Shown: one piece after another, positions 1 through 11,166 of the stretch
Position numbering within the stretch: the stretch's first letter is position 1
Layout of the letters: the number at the start of each line of letters is the position of its first letter
NCBI RefSeq assembly: GCF_000020145.1
Contig: NC_010644.1
Coordinates: forward strand, 1-64,000
Source of the DNA: Elusimicrobium minutum Pei191
GTDB taxonomy: Bacteria; Elusimicrobiota; Elusimicrobia; Elusimicrobiales; Elusimicrobiaceae
DNA length: 64,000 bases
Direction of reading: 5' to 3'
The notes under the pieces: model-generated
Told to the model about the DNA's origin: nothing
The model's input: only the letters and a program-made list of their open reading frames with translations
Databases searched by the model: none
Program-made: the position numbers and the translations under genes

Positions 1-7
1 TATAAAT

Positions 8-364
8 ATGAAAAAAATTGTAATTATTGAAGATGAACCCTCAATTAACGAAATGTTAAAAATGATGGTTGAAAGACTTGGGCACGAGGCATTAGTTTGC
101 GATAATGGAAGAGAGGCTTTTTCTTTTATTAAAAAACACAAGCCCGATTTAGTCATTCTTGATGTTATGCTTCCCGGAATGGACGGCACAGCCATTGCAA
201 AAGAATTAGGAATTAATGAAGAAACCGCGTCTATTCCAATAATAGTAACTTCCGCTTTGGAGGAATCTAAATCTTTATTTTCCGGGGTTTCTCAGGTTAA
301 GGATTTTATACCCAAACCGTTTACTATTACTAAACTCACTGAAACTATAAACAAATACATCTAA
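8..364 (+). CDS. Single-domain response regulator (CheY-like receiver)
   Basis: This 118-residue protein is a stand-alone receiver domain with no output domain. The acidic pair E8-D9, the phospho-acceptor D52 in the LDVMLPGMDG segment, the switch residues T81-S82 and the conserved lysine K103 in PKPF are all present in family order. Such proteins accept a phosphoryl group from a histidine kinase and act by protein-protein contact. No kinase lies beside it in the window, so its partner and target are unknown. The gene ends just before a strong intrinsic terminator and is transcribed separately from dnaA downstream. The start ATG is only seven bases from the window edge, so its promoter is outside view. 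Confidence 0.9.
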   Translation: MKKIVIIEDEPSINEMLKMMVERLGHEALVCDNGREAFSFIKKHKPDLVILDVMLPGMDGTAIAKELGINEETASIPIIVTSALEESKSLFSGVSQVKDFIPKPFTITKLTETINKYI

Positions 365-376
365 GTACCAAAAGCC

Positions 377-414
377 AAAAAAGCGTATAAAACAACTATT
401 TTATACGCTTTTTT
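377..414 (+). terminator. Intrinsic terminator after the receiver gene
   Basis: A perfect 16-bp inverted repeat (377-392 with 399-414) encloses a 6-nt loop. An A-run on the left arm and a T-run on the right arm give a U-tract for rightward transcription. Confidence 0.9.
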
Positions 415-519
415 GCCCTTTAGGGCCAAAATTTACATTATTTTAACTTACCTAAAATTAAGCACCCTTAAGGCTGTAAAAAATAAAAATGTAAAAAACC
501 TCAAATTCAGCTAAAATAA

Positions 520-528
520 TGATATAAT
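520..528 (+). promoter_or_regulatory. Probable dnaA promoter, extended -10
   Basis: TGATATAAT at 520-528 is a perfect -10 hexamer with the TGn extension. No good -35 is seen at the usual spacing, as is common for extended -10 promoters. A start near 535 would give a leader of about 20 nt before the GTG of dnaA. Confidence 0.45.
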
Positions 529-555
529 AAGCCAAAGGATTATTGGATTAACATT

Positions 556-1914
556 GTGAATAATATTATTAATGAAGATTTAAAAAACCGCATTTTAAAA
601 GAAATGGAAACAGTTTTTGGGGTTGAAGCCTGTGAAACATGGCTTAAACCCCTGTCTCTTTCTTTAAAAAACGATATTCTAACTGTTACTTTACCTAATA
701 AGTTTTGGTCAAAAACTATAGCCGATAAATATGTTCAGGAGGTAAAATCCTCTATAGAAAAAGAACAGGGCGGTGATATACAAATTAAATATGATGTATT
801 GGAAGACACTACCCCTTATAAAAGACCAGAAATTCCCCCTCAGGTTATGGGAGCTAATTATAATGCAAAAATACCGTTTCCAAGCCGTTTAAACCCTAAT
901 TATACTTTTGAAGGTTTTATTGAAGGCCCTTCAAACAGGTTTGCCTACAGGGCGGCCGAAGCCGTCGTAAAAAAATTAGGTGAAAGAGAAAATAACCCCC
1001 TTGTTATATACAGTACGCCCGGTTTAGGTAAAACCCACTTATTACACGCTATAGGAAATAGAATATTAAAAGAAAACCCATACGCTAAAATTTTATACAT
1101 GTCAGGTGAGGAATTTGTAAGTGAATATATAGAATCTTTACAAAACAGAAACCCTGAAGCTTTTAGAAAAAAACACCGCTCGTTAGACTGTTTTTTAATG
1201 GACGATATTCAATTTGTGGCAGGCAAAGAATCCAGCGTGCAGGAATTTTTCTATACATTTAACGCTTTATTTGAATCAAAAAAACAAATTGTTTTAACTT
1301 CTGACAGAACGCCGCAGCAGCTTGGTATTGACCCAAGGTTAAGCTCAAGGCTGCTTTCGGGTATAGTTTCTGAAATTAAAAGACCTGATTTAGAAACAAG
1401 AATAGCTATTTTAAGACAAAAAAGAGATACAAGCAACTTTGATGTTGGCGACGATGTTATTGCTTTTATAGCGGAAGGAGTTCAAGCAAGTATAAGGGAA
1501 TTAGAAGGCTGCCTTTTCAGGCTTACAACCTATTGTAATATTCACGGCGTAACCCCCACTATACCTATAGCAAGGGAAGTTTTGTCTGATATTATAAGTA
1601 TGGAAGAAAAAAGACTTTTAATTAACCCTAACAGTATTAAAAAAGTAGTTTCCAAACATTTTAAGATTGATATTATTGATTTTAATTCAAAAAGGAAAAA
1701 CCATTCTATCGCGTGGCCCAGGCAGATTGCTATGTATTTAGCAACTGAGCTTACAGATATGTCTTTACCGGAAATAGGCCGCGAGTTTGAAAGAGATCAC
1801 AGCACAGTAGTTCACGCAAGGGAAAAAATTAAAGAAGAAATTGAAAATGATCCTTTTTTCGCGGCTCAAATTAACCAGATTATCTCAGATATTAAAGCTG
1901 TGGATAAACGTTAA
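556..1914 (+). CDS. dnaA: Chromosomal replication initiator DnaA
   Basis: DnaA is the AAA+ ATPase that binds DnaA boxes and melts the origin. This copy is 452 residues, normal for the family. The N-terminal domain I (about 1-75) is followed by a short linker. The ATPase core has Walker A in STPGLGKTH, Walker B in FLMDDIQF and a sensor region. Domain IV (about 350-452) carries the helix-turn-helix signature ending [13 protein letters not shown]. The Walker A glycine stretch is slightly unusual (TPGLGKT instead of the common GGVGLGKT). Translation starts at GTG 556, and no upstream in-frame ATG exists before the promoter. The ribosome site is weak (AAAGGA at 534-539, 16 nt away). A DnaA box overlaps its last codons. 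Confidence 0.97.
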
Positions 1915-2085
1915 TTTTTTGTGGATAACAATTAAAACTTAACCACAAAACCGTAAAAATAAAACAAACTGTTAATACTTTCTATAACGTGTGTATAATA
2001 GTTAACAGATTTTTAAAAAAATTGTATTTGTGTATAAACATTATCAACACAATTAACAACACATAATAGTATAAGGAATAATAAG
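1895..2085. other. oriC: Probable chromosomal origin of replication (oriC)
   Basis: The A+T-rich dnaA-dnaN junction holds a cluster of DnaA-box sequences. Two are perfect TGTGGATAA (reverse of TTATCCACA) at 1899-1907, inside the end of dnaA, and 1920-1928. Four more have one mismatch: TTAACCACA 1939-1947, TGTGTATAA 1990-1998 and 2029-2037, and TTATCAACA 2041-2049. The location between dnaA and dnaN is the most common oriC position in bacteria. Strand asymmetry over the whole chromosome was not available to confirm it. Confidence 0.8.
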
Positions 2086-3195
2086 ATGAAGATTAATATA
2101 ACTAAAGAAACTTTTTTGGAAGGACTTTCTGTTGTTCAGGCCGGTGTATCTTCAAGAGCTACATTACCCATTCTTCACAATTTTCTTATGGAAACTGAAA
2201 ACGGTAAAATTAAACTTGTAAGAACTGATATGGAAATGGCTTCAATACATTATATAAAGGCCGAGATATTAGAAGAAGGATCAGTAACAATACCTTTAAA
2301 AGAAGTTTCCGATATTTTAAAAAACCTTCCTAATGATAAAGAAATTAATTTAACTGTTGGTGAGGATAATAAAGTTCACATTAAAAGCGGTAAATCAAAA
2401 TTTTGGGTTATAGGAACACCTAAATCAGAATATCCTTTAATTCCGGAAATAGATAAATCTAATCTTATTAATTTAAAAATAAAAGAAATTCAGGAAATGG
2501 TTGAAAAAACAATATTTTCCTCCTCAACACAGGAAACGAGATATGTTTTAAACGGCCTTCTATGGGTAAAAACGGGAAATAAATTTGAAGTTGTCGCCAC
2601 CGATGGCAGAAGGCTTGCTTTGGCTGTTGATACAATTGAAAGCGACACTAAAGATTTTAAAATTATTATTCCTACTAAAATTTTAAACGAGCTTTTAAGA
2701 TTTTTCTCCATAAATAAACCTTCTGAAGATGATACTTTAGTATTAAGCGTAGCTTCAAACCAGGTAAGTTTTAATATAAAAGAAACAACTTATATTTCCA
2801 GGCTTATTGAAGGTAATTTTCCTAATTATGAGCAGGTTATCCCCAATAAAAAAGTAATGGGTTTTTTATCTGATACAAAAGAAATTTTAGCCTCTACAAA
2901 ACGTGCTAGTCTTTGCGCAAACGAACTTGGCGGCACGGTAAAATATTCTTTAAATAATAATGTTTTAAAAATAACTTCCAATTCTCAAAAAATGGACTTT
3001 TCTGACGAAATGAAAGTTGAATATACAGCCGAACCTTTTGAAATATCTTTTAACCCACAATATGTTTTAGATGTGTTAAAAAATATTTCCACGGAAAAAG
3101 TTGAATTTTCTTTTATTAACGCGGCGCAGCCCGTGTTGATTGAGGAAATAAACAATACAAAATTTAAATACGTAATAATGCCGGTGAGATCGTAA
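2086..3195 (+). CDS. dnaN: DNA polymerase III beta subunit (sliding clamp)
   Basis: This is the ring-shaped processivity clamp that tethers the replicative polymerase and is the docking site for many DNA-handling proteins. At 369 residues it has normal length with three repeated clamp folds. The start MKINITKETFLEGLSVVQ and the end in KFKYVIMPVRS (usual family ending is MPMR or similar) are typical. ATG 2086 is preceded by AAGGAA. The stop codon overlaps the start of the next gene (TAATG at 3193-3197), so it is translationally coupled to the dciA-like gene. Confidence 0.97.
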   Translation: MKINITKETFLEGLSVVQAGVSSRATLPILHNFLMETENGKIKLVRTDMEMASIHYIKAEILEEGSVTIPLKEVSDILKNLPNDKEINLTVGEDNKVHIKSGKSKFWVIGTPKSEYPLIPEIDKSNLINLKIKEIQEMVEKTIFSSSTQETRYVLNGLLWVKTGNKFEVVATDGRRLALAVDTIESDTKDFKIIIPTKILNELLRFFSINKPSEDDTLVLSVASNQVSFNIKETTYISRLIEGNFPNYEQVIPNKKVMGFLSDTKEILASTKRASLCANELGGTVKYSLNNNVLKITSNSQKMDFSDEMKVEYTAEPFEISFNPQYVLDVLKNISTEKVEFSFINAAQPVLIEEINNTKFKYVIMPVRS

Positions 3196-3491
3196 TGAAA
3201 CTTGGCGCCAAACCTCGTAAAATTTGGAACAGTTCGGGTGATTTAAATAATAATTTTAATCCCCTTGCTTTTAAACTTAACAGGTTAATGGTGCTGGGTA
3301 TGGTTTGGGAAAAATTGGCGGGCAAACGCGCTAAATTTTGGATTTTAGACGCCGCCTCAAAAGACGCTGTTTTTATTAAAGTAAAAAATTCTTCCGCTAA
3401 GCTTGAGCTTGCCGGCCATAAGGAAAATTTAATAAAAGAATTAAACAAACATTTTGACAAACCCTGGATTAAAAAAATAGAAATAGTTTAA
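3195..3491 (+). CDS. dciA: DciA-like (DUF721) protein, probable helicase loader
   Basis: This 98-residue protein resembles the DUF721/DciA family. A central VWEKLAGKRAKF segment matches the typical W-x(2,3)-VG region, followed by the V-x-V-x-S-x-A-x-EL core (FIKVKNSSAKLELAGHKENL) and a C-terminal helix-strand unit ending IKKIEIV. DciA is the widespread ancestral protein that helps load the replicative helicase DnaB in bacteria without DnaC or DnaI. Its start overlaps the dnaN stop. recF, often found in this slot, is absent, and gyrB follows after 84 bases. The fold call rests on motif spacing in a fast-evolving family, so it is less certain than its neighbours. Confidence 0.72.
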   Translation: MKLGAKPRKIWNSSGDLNNNFNPLAFKLNRLMVLGMVWEKLAGKRAKFWILDAASKDAVFIKVKNSSAKLELAGHKENLIKELNKHFDKPWIKKIEIV

Positions 3492-3514
3492 AAATTTAAT
3501 AACAGTATAAATAA

Positions 3515-6053
<2,539 letters not shown>

Positions 6054-6137
6054 TCCACGCCCTGCTGACGGGTAATTAGTATAAAAAGTGCCGCAGGGCA
6101 CGTAAAGCGCTTTAAGGCGCAAAGTTAGGAGAAAGAA
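6054..6137 (+). other. gyrB-gyrA spacer with two small hairpins
   Basis: The spacer holds two short GC-rich inverted repeats, GTGCC-gca-GGGCAC and GCGC-tttaag-GCGC. Neither has a T-run, so read-through from gyrB to gyrA is expected. An AGGAG ribosome site precedes ATG 6138. Confidence 0.5.
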
Positions 6138-8660
6138 ATGAGCGAGAAAGAAAATCAATCTGTTGATTTATTTGGAAATATTAAATCGCGCGATATTGGC
6201 GAGGAGATGAAAAGGTCTTATATTGATTACGCTATGAGCGTTATCGTAGGCCGCGCGTTGCCGGACGTGCGCGACGGGTTAAAACCCATTCACCGCAGGC
6301 TTTTATACGGCATGAACGAAATGGGATTAAAATATAACAAATCTTTTAAAAAATCCGCGCGTGTAGTCGGCGACGTAATGGGTAAATACCATCCCCACGG
6401 CGATTCAGCTATTTATGATTCGTTGGTTCGTTTGGCGCAGGATTTTTCTTTAAGGGACACTCTTGTAGACGGGCAGGGTAACTTCGGCTCGGTCGACGGC
6501 GATATGGCCGCCGCTATGCGTTATACAGAAGTCCGCCTTGAAAGAATTGCTGACGAAATGCTTAACGATATTGATAAAAATACCGTTAAGTTTATGGATA
6601 ACTACGACGGCTCCATGCAGGAACCTTCTGTTCTTCCCGCAAAAATGCCAAACCTTCTTGTAAACGGTTCCTCAGGCATTGCGGTAGGTATGGCAACAAA
6701 TATTCCTACACATAATTTAAGCGAAGTCTGCGACGCTGTTATTGAAGTAATTAAAAACCCCGGCGTAACCACAAAAGAATTAATGAATATTATCAAAGGC
6801 CCGGATTTTCCGACGGGGGCTATAATTTGCGGACGCAAAGGTATTTTTGATTATTTTGAAACGGGCAAAGGCTCCGTTAAAGTGCAGGCCAGGGCGGAAA
6901 TTGAAGAAGGCGGCAGAGGCGGCAGAAGCGCCATTGTAGTTACGGAAATTCCTTACCAGGTTAACAAAACCAATTTAATTGAAGCGATAGCGGGTTTGGT
7001 TAAAGACAAAAAAGTTACCGATATCGCCGATATACGTGACGAAAGCGACCGCCGGGGCATGCGCCTTGTTATTGAAGTAAAGCGCGACGGCGACGCAAGA
7101 GTTGTTTTAAACCACTTATACAAACACACCCAGCTTCAAACCAGTTTTAGCGTAAACATGCTTGCCATTGTTGACGGCAGGCCGCGCATACTGCCTATTA
7201 AAGAAGTGATGAAGTGTTATGTAAAACACAGAAAAGAAGTTGTTACCGCAAGAACAAGGTTTGATTTAAACAAAGCGCAAAAACGCGAGCATATTTTGCA
7301 GGGCTTGCTTATAGCGATTGCTAACTTAGATAAAGTTATCAAAATAATCCGCGAAGCGCAAGATCCGACGGAAGCCAAATTCGCTTTAATAAGAGAATTC
7401 GCATTATCCGAACCGCAGTCCCAGGCTATTTTGGATATGAGGCTGCACCAGTTAACGCAGCTTTCCTCAGCCTCTATAGAAAAAGAACAAAAAGAACTGC
7501 TTGCTTTAATAGCCGAACTTAAGGGTATTTTAGAAGATCCTCAAAAAGTTTTAGCTATTATCGTAGATGAGCTGAAAGGCCTTAAAAAAGATTACGGTAC
7601 CGAACGCAAAACGGAAATAAGCAATACTGAACTTTCCGACATGACGATGGAAGATCTTATTGAGGAAGAAGATGTTGTAATCACATTATCTAACGATGGT
7701 TACGCAAAACGTATTCCTCTTGACACTTACCGCACGCAAAACCGCGGCGGAAAGGGCGTTATCGGCGGTAAAACGAAAGAGGAAGATTTTATTGAACATC
7801 TTTTCGTTACCTCCACGCACGCTACCATTCTTATGTTCACAACCAGGGGCAGAGTGTTTAGCTTACGCGCTTATGAAATACCGGAAGGAAACAGACTGTC
7901 GAAAGGCAAGGCCATTGTAAATCTTTTACAGATTTCTAATGAGGAAAAAATTACCTCAGCCGTGGCTATTGAGGATTTTGACCCCAAAAACAGCGGCGAA
8001 ACCTACTTAACAATGTGTACGCGTTTCGGTTTAATTAAACGTGTTGAACTGGGTGATTTCGCCAACATACGTAAATCGGGCATCATTGCCATCGGTCTTG
8101 AAGACGGGGATGTTTTAACCTCGGTTCAAATGACCCACGGCAAGAGCGATCTTATTATCGCCACACGCGACGGCAAAGCTATAAGGTTTGATGAAGAGCA
8201 AATCCGCGCTATGGGCCGCCAGGCCAAAGGCGTAAGAGGCATCAGGCTCGGTAAAGATGATATTGTGGTAGGCATGGAACACGCTTTAAAAGACGCTCCC
8301 GGGCCGGACGTATTATCCGTTTGTGAAAACGGCTACGGCAAACGCACGGAATTTACGGAATACCGCAAACAAAACCGCGGCGGAAGCGGGACAATCACCA
8401 TTAAAACAACAGAACGCAACGGTAAAGTAGTAGGCATTAAACTTGTTGATGAATCTAAAGATTTAATGGTTATTACGGAAAACGGCATGGCGGTAAGAAT
8501 ACGCTGTGAGGAAATCCGTTCCGTAGGCCGCAACGCTCAAGGCGTAAGGCTTGTAAAGCTGGCGGAATCTGACAAAATCGCCCGCATAGCGCCCGTTATT
8601 AAAGATAATGACGAGGAAGCCTGCGGCGGTGAAGAAGCGGTTCCTAAAGAATTAATATAA
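6138..8660 (+). CDS. gyrA: DNA gyrase subunit A
   Basis: GyrA cuts and rejoins DNA through a catalytic tyrosine, here Y129 in AAAMRYTEVRLERIA. The N-terminal YAMSVIVGRALPDVRDGLKP block and the GDSAIYDS segment of the quinolone-resistance region are intact. S90 and D94 there are the wild-type, drug-sensitive residues. The gyrase-specific GyrA box, in a QNRGGKG form, begins the C-terminal beta-pinwheel that wraps DNA, which marks it as gyrase rather than topoisomerase IV. At 840 residues it is of usual size and ends in an acidic tail. A strong terminator follows, closing the origin-proximal operon. Confidence 0.98.
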   Translation: MSEKENQSVDLFGNIKSRDIGEEMKRSYIDYAMSVIVGRALPDVRDGLKPIHRRLLYGMNEMGLKYNKSFKKSARVVGDVMGKYHPHGDSAIYDSLVRLAQDFSLRDTLVDGQGNFGSVDGDMAAAMRYTEVRLERIADEMLNDIDKNTVKFMDNYDGSMQEPSVLPAKMPNLLVNGSSGIAVGMATNIPTHNLSEVCDAVIEVIKNPGVTTKELMNIIKGPDFPTGAIICGRKGIFDYFETGKGSVKVQARAEIEEGGRGGRSAIVVTEIPYQVNKTNLIEAIAGLVKDKKVTDIADIRDESDRRGMRLVIEVKRDGDARVVLNHLYKHTQLQTSFSVNMLAIVDGRPRILPIKEVMKCYVKHRKEVVTARTRFDLNKAQKREHILQGLLIAIANLDKVIKIIREAQDPTEAKFALIREFALSEPQSQAILDMRLHQLTQLSSASIEKEQKELLALIAELKGILEDPQKVLAIIVDELKGLKKDYGTERKTEISNTELSDMTMEDLIEEEDVVITLSNDGYAKRIPLDTYRTQNRGGKGVIGGKTKEEDFIEHLFVTSTHATILMFTTRGRVFSLRAYEIPEGNRLSKGKAIVNLLQISNEEKITSAVAIEDFDPKNSGETYLTMCTRFGLIKRVELGDFANIRKSGIIAIGLEDGDVLTSVQMTHGKSDLIIATRDGKAIRFDEEQIRAMGRQAKGVRGIRLGKDDIVVGMEHALKDAPGPDVLSVCENGYGKRTEFTEYRKQNRGGSGTITIKTTERNGKVVGIKLVDESKDLMVITENGMAVRIRCEEIRSVGRNAQGVRLVKLAESDKIARIAPVIKDNDEEACGGEEAVPKELI

Positions 8661-8672
8661 AAAGCAAAAAAT

Positions 8673-8705
8673 AAAAAAGCCCCGCTACCCAAGCGGGGCT
8701 TTTTT
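8673..8705 (+). terminator. Intrinsic terminator after gyrA
   Basis: A 14-bp perfect stem (8673-8686 with 8692-8705) with a 5-nt loop and GC core GCCCCGCT ends in a T-run. Confidence 0.93.
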
Positions 8706-8827
8706 ATTGGGAATATCTTTAATTTTTATACTGCTTATCAAAATATTTCGGTAGAATATATGCACAAAGACATAAACATGTTATATCAGAGCAAAAGAAT
8801 AAATTTTTAAGCATATAGGAAAGAAGA

Positions 8828-10114
8828 ATGCAAAACAATAAGAATACAAAGCAATATATTTATATTGTTCAAGCCTTGTTAGAGCCCTCAAAGTGTAAAA
8901 TAGGAAAAACAAAAGATTTTGAAAGAAGATTGAAAGAATATAACAACATGACAGGAAAATCAAACGAAAATAGTTATCGGTATCTGTTTGCCTGTGAAGT
9001 GAAAGATATGTCGGAATTAGAAAAAGATATTAAAGAGAACTTCTCTGCCCTAAGAGAGCAAAAGAAGAGAGAAATATATTTTTATAATCCAAGCTTGTTT
9101 GATGGTTATGTTAAATTTATAAAAACTCATAAAATGTTTATTAAAGAGATTTTTACAAAAGAGGAAGATAAAAAAATAATAATAAAAATAGTAAAGAAAA
9201 CCACGCCGTCACTTGAAGAAAGAGGGATAACCCGAAAAGATGTAATGCAAAAGGCGCAAAAGGTAGATAATGACGAATTTTATACCAGATTTGAAGATGT
9301 CGAAAAAGAACTTTCACTGTATGATATATCGATTTGGAAAAACAAAATAGTTTTTTGCAATTGCGACGACGCCGTGGACAGCGATAATAAAAAAACATCT
9401 GCGTTTGCCTTGTATTTCATACAAAAATTTAAAGAATTTGAATTGAAAAAACTGATTTGCACTCATTATAGCGGTGTTGTTGATTTGTTTAATCAAGGGG
9501 CAAGCGGGTATATATTTACAAAGGACGGTTTTCGGGAATTTAAGGACTATCCTAAAGGGTATACGGGTAGTTTTGATGACCCTCTATCTTTGAAAATCCT
9601 TAATAAAGAGGCGGATATAGTATGCACAAATCCCCCGTTTTCCCGAGCTAAAGATTTTTGGAGAATGTTAATCGGAAGTTCTAAAAAATTTATAATTATA
9701 TCTAACATATCTAATCCCATAACTCCTGCGTATATTAAATATTTTAGGGAGAATAAAGTATGGGCAGGCTATAACCGTGTGGATAAATACCTCAACCCCA
9801 AACGGGAACTTGTAGAAGCATCCGGACACTGGTATACTAATATTCCTATCCAAGACAGGCCAAAATCTAAAAATTTAAAAATAATCCCGCTAAAAGACGT
9901 GCCCGATAAATATAAAAAGTTTGATGACAATAAAACATTATTAGTAGATAATTGTTATATTCCTGATGATTACAACAAGCCGTTTGCGGTGTCCGCCCGC
10001 CCGATATTAAACGGCTTACTGGAAAAAGGATATAAAATTGTTGAAGATACCCAATATTTTCCGTACGAGAACGGTAAAAAAGGGTTTGGGCGGGTTTTGG
10101 TAGAGAAAATATGA
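8828..10114 (+). CDS. Fusion: T5orf172/GIY-YIG-like domain plus EcoRI-family adenine-N6 DNA methyltransferase
   Basis: The protein has 428 residues and two parts. Residues about 11-95 (YIYIVQALLEPSKCKIGKT, then RRLKEYN) match the layout of T5orf172/MUG113 domains, small GIY-YIG-nuclease relatives found in phage and mobile proteins. Residues about 140-428 resemble the EcoRI adenine-methylase family. They include DNDEFYTRFEDVEKEL, FCNCDDAV, and the catalytic motif N268-P269-P270-F271, which holds the flipped adenine, followed by the FIIISNISNP strand. A clear AGGAAAG precedes ATG 8828. The gene is A-rich compared with gyrA, and no restriction endonuclease gene lies beside it. It may be an orphan methylase, or a fused cleavage-modification protein if the N-terminal domain is catalytic. 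Catalytic residues of that nuclease-like domain cannot be confirmed by eye. Confidence 0.78.
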   Translation: MQNNKNTKQYIYIVQALLEPSKCKIGKTKDFERRLKEYNNMTGKSNENSYRYLFACEVKDMSELEKDIKENFSALREQKKREIYFYNPSLFDGYVKFIKTHKMFIKEIFTKEEDKKIIIKIVKKTTPSLEERGITRKDVMQKAQKVDNDEFYTRFEDVEKELSLYDISIWKNKIVFCNCDDAVDSDNKKTSAFALYFIQKFKEFELKKLICTHYSGVVDLFNQGASGYIFTKDGFREFKDYPKGYTGSFDDPLSLKILNKEADIVCTNPPFSRAKDFWRMLIGSSKKFIIISNISNPITPAYIKYFRENKVWAGYNRVDKYLNPKRELVEASGHWYTNIPIQDRPKSKNLKIIPLKDVPDKYKKFDDNKTLLVDNCYIPDDYNKPFAVSARPILNGLLEKGYKIVEDTQYFPYENGKKGFGRVLVEKI

Positions 10115-10135
10115 TTCGCGGTTGCGAGAGTCTTC

Positions 10136-10888
10136 TTATCTAAACAAATAATCCGCTGATTTTACTTTTTGGTATTTAGCGTATGCTTGCGCGGCTGCCT
10201 TTCTTGCCTTGGCAGAATCTTTGCCTCCGGCCCAACTGTTTAACACCGCTTCTATAACATATCCTTCAGGCGCCATATTGCCGTTTGTTGTCACGTAAGA
10301 CTCCGCGCCTGTTTTTAATATAGCGTCATTAAGATATTTTTTGCTTTGACAGGCCAAAACAACCGCTTTTTTAGAAGATTTTTTCCCTTCGGGGGTATTG
10401 ATAGTAAAATCCATAAGTCCGTTATGCCCCGCGTAAATAATTATATCCGAGGCAGAGCCAAAAGGAATATTTTGTTTTTGATTATCAAGGACGGCTTCTA
10501 ATGAGTTTTTTTGAACTTTGGACAGATAGTTAAAAAAATCTTTAGTGGCGGTTTTTATTTCTTTGCCTTTGTAAGCGTCTAAAATTACCCAATAATCTTT
10601 ATCTTTATGTTTAAAAATAATACGCCTTAAAATATCCGGTGAAATATCCTTTTCTTCACTTACAAAACTCCATTCGGGTGACTTTTTCAAATGCGTTTTA
10701 ACCCCATACATCGCGCCCCAGTAAAGGTTTTGTTCCGGATTGGACCCGTTGCCCAACTTTGCGGGAACAGGGGCTATATTTTGATAAACATTATCGCACA
10801 AAGCCACAATAATGTGGGCGGTTTTAATTTGTGCCTTTAAAGGCAGCGTTAAAAAAAGAAATAAAGGGATAAAAATCAGTTTTTTCAT
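10136..10888 (-). CDS. Secreted protein with caspase-like His/Cys dyad signature
   Basis: This 250-residue protein starts with a signal peptide (MKK, hydrophobic run, cleavage likely after LKAQ near residue 20). The mature part contains DIIIYAGHNGLMDF followed about 30 residues later by KAVVLACQSKKY. A glycine-flanked histidine after a hydrophobic strand and then a cysteine at the end of the next strand is the arrangement of caspase/gingipain/CHAT-type clan CD peptidases. The C-terminal part (TNGNMAPEGYVIEAVLNSW) is helical. I do not recognise a named family, and peptidase activity is inferred only from the dyad layout. It converges on the methyltransferase gene, 21 bases apart. Confidence 0.6.
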   Translation of the reverse strand: MKKLIFIPLFLFLTLPLKAQIKTAHIIVALCDNVYQNIAPVPAKLGNGSNPEQNLYWGAMYGVKTHLKKSPEWSFVSEEKDISPDILRRIIFKHKDKDYWVILDAYKGKEIKTATKDFFNYLSKVQKNSLEAVLDNQKQNIPFGSASDIIIYAGHNGLMDFTINTPEGKKSSKKAVVLACQSKKYLNDAILKTGAESYVTTNGNMAPEGYVIEAVLNSWAGGKDSAKARKAAAQAYAKYQKVKSADYLFR

Positions 10889-10922
10889 AGTAAATTGTAA
10901 AATATATTAAACCTAAAAGCAA

Positions 10923-10946
10923 AAAGCCCCGAAGTTACGGGGCTTT
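10923..10946 (-). terminator. Terminator of tRNA-Cys
   Basis: A 9-bp stem (10923-10931 with 10938-10946) and a 6-nt loop lie 15 bases beyond the 3' end of the tRNA. On the minus strand the stem is followed by a T-run. Confidence 0.85.
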
Positions 10947-10960
10947 ATAAAATTAAATAA

Positions 10961-11031
10961 GGTGCGGGCGGGAATCGAACCCGCGAATAGCAGTTTTGCA
11001 GACTGCCGCCTTACCACTTGGCCACCGCACC
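10961..11031 (-). tRNA. tRNA-Cys (anticodon GCA)
   Basis: The 71-nt minus-strand sequence folds as a complete cloverleaf. The 7-bp acceptor is GGTGCGG/CCGCACC, the anticodon arm is GCAGT-CTGCAAA-ACTGC with GCA in the loop, and the T-arm is GCGGG-TTCGATT-CCCGC. The CCA end is not encoded. It has its own promoter and terminator. Confidence 0.97.
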
Positions 11032-11045
11032 AAAACAATATAGCT

Positions 11046-11074
11046 ATTATATCTTTTTTAAAGAAATATGTTAA
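11046..11074 (-). promoter_or_regulatory. Promoter of tRNA-Cys
   Basis: Reading leftward, TTAACA (11074-11069) and a perfect TATAAT (11051-11046) are separated by 17 bp, placing the start a few bases before the tRNA 5' end. This is the cleanest sigma-70-type promoter in the window. Confidence 0.8.
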
Positions 11075-11122
11075 GTAGTTGAGTTTTGTTTCTATAAATA
11101 ATATGGTATATATATAAGGATT

Positions 11123-11145
11123 TACCGGGAGGATGCTTCCCGGTA
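11123..11145 (+). promoter_or_regulatory. Hairpin in the rubrerythrin leader
   Basis: TACCGGGA (11123-11130) pairs perfectly with TCCCGGTA (11138-11145) around a 7-nt loop, 21 bases before the rubrerythrin start. There is no T-run, so it is more likely an mRNA-stability or binding element than a terminator. A possible promoter lies upstream (TTGAGT 11079-11084, TATGGT 11102-11107). Confidence 0.5.
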
Positions 11146-11166
11146 TAAGGATTAAAAGGAGAGAGT

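Noticed and set aside
8706-11031. Genomic island with attachment sites at tRNA-Cys
   Set aside because: I found no direct repeat of the tRNA end and no integrase near it, so only compositional difference supports transfer.
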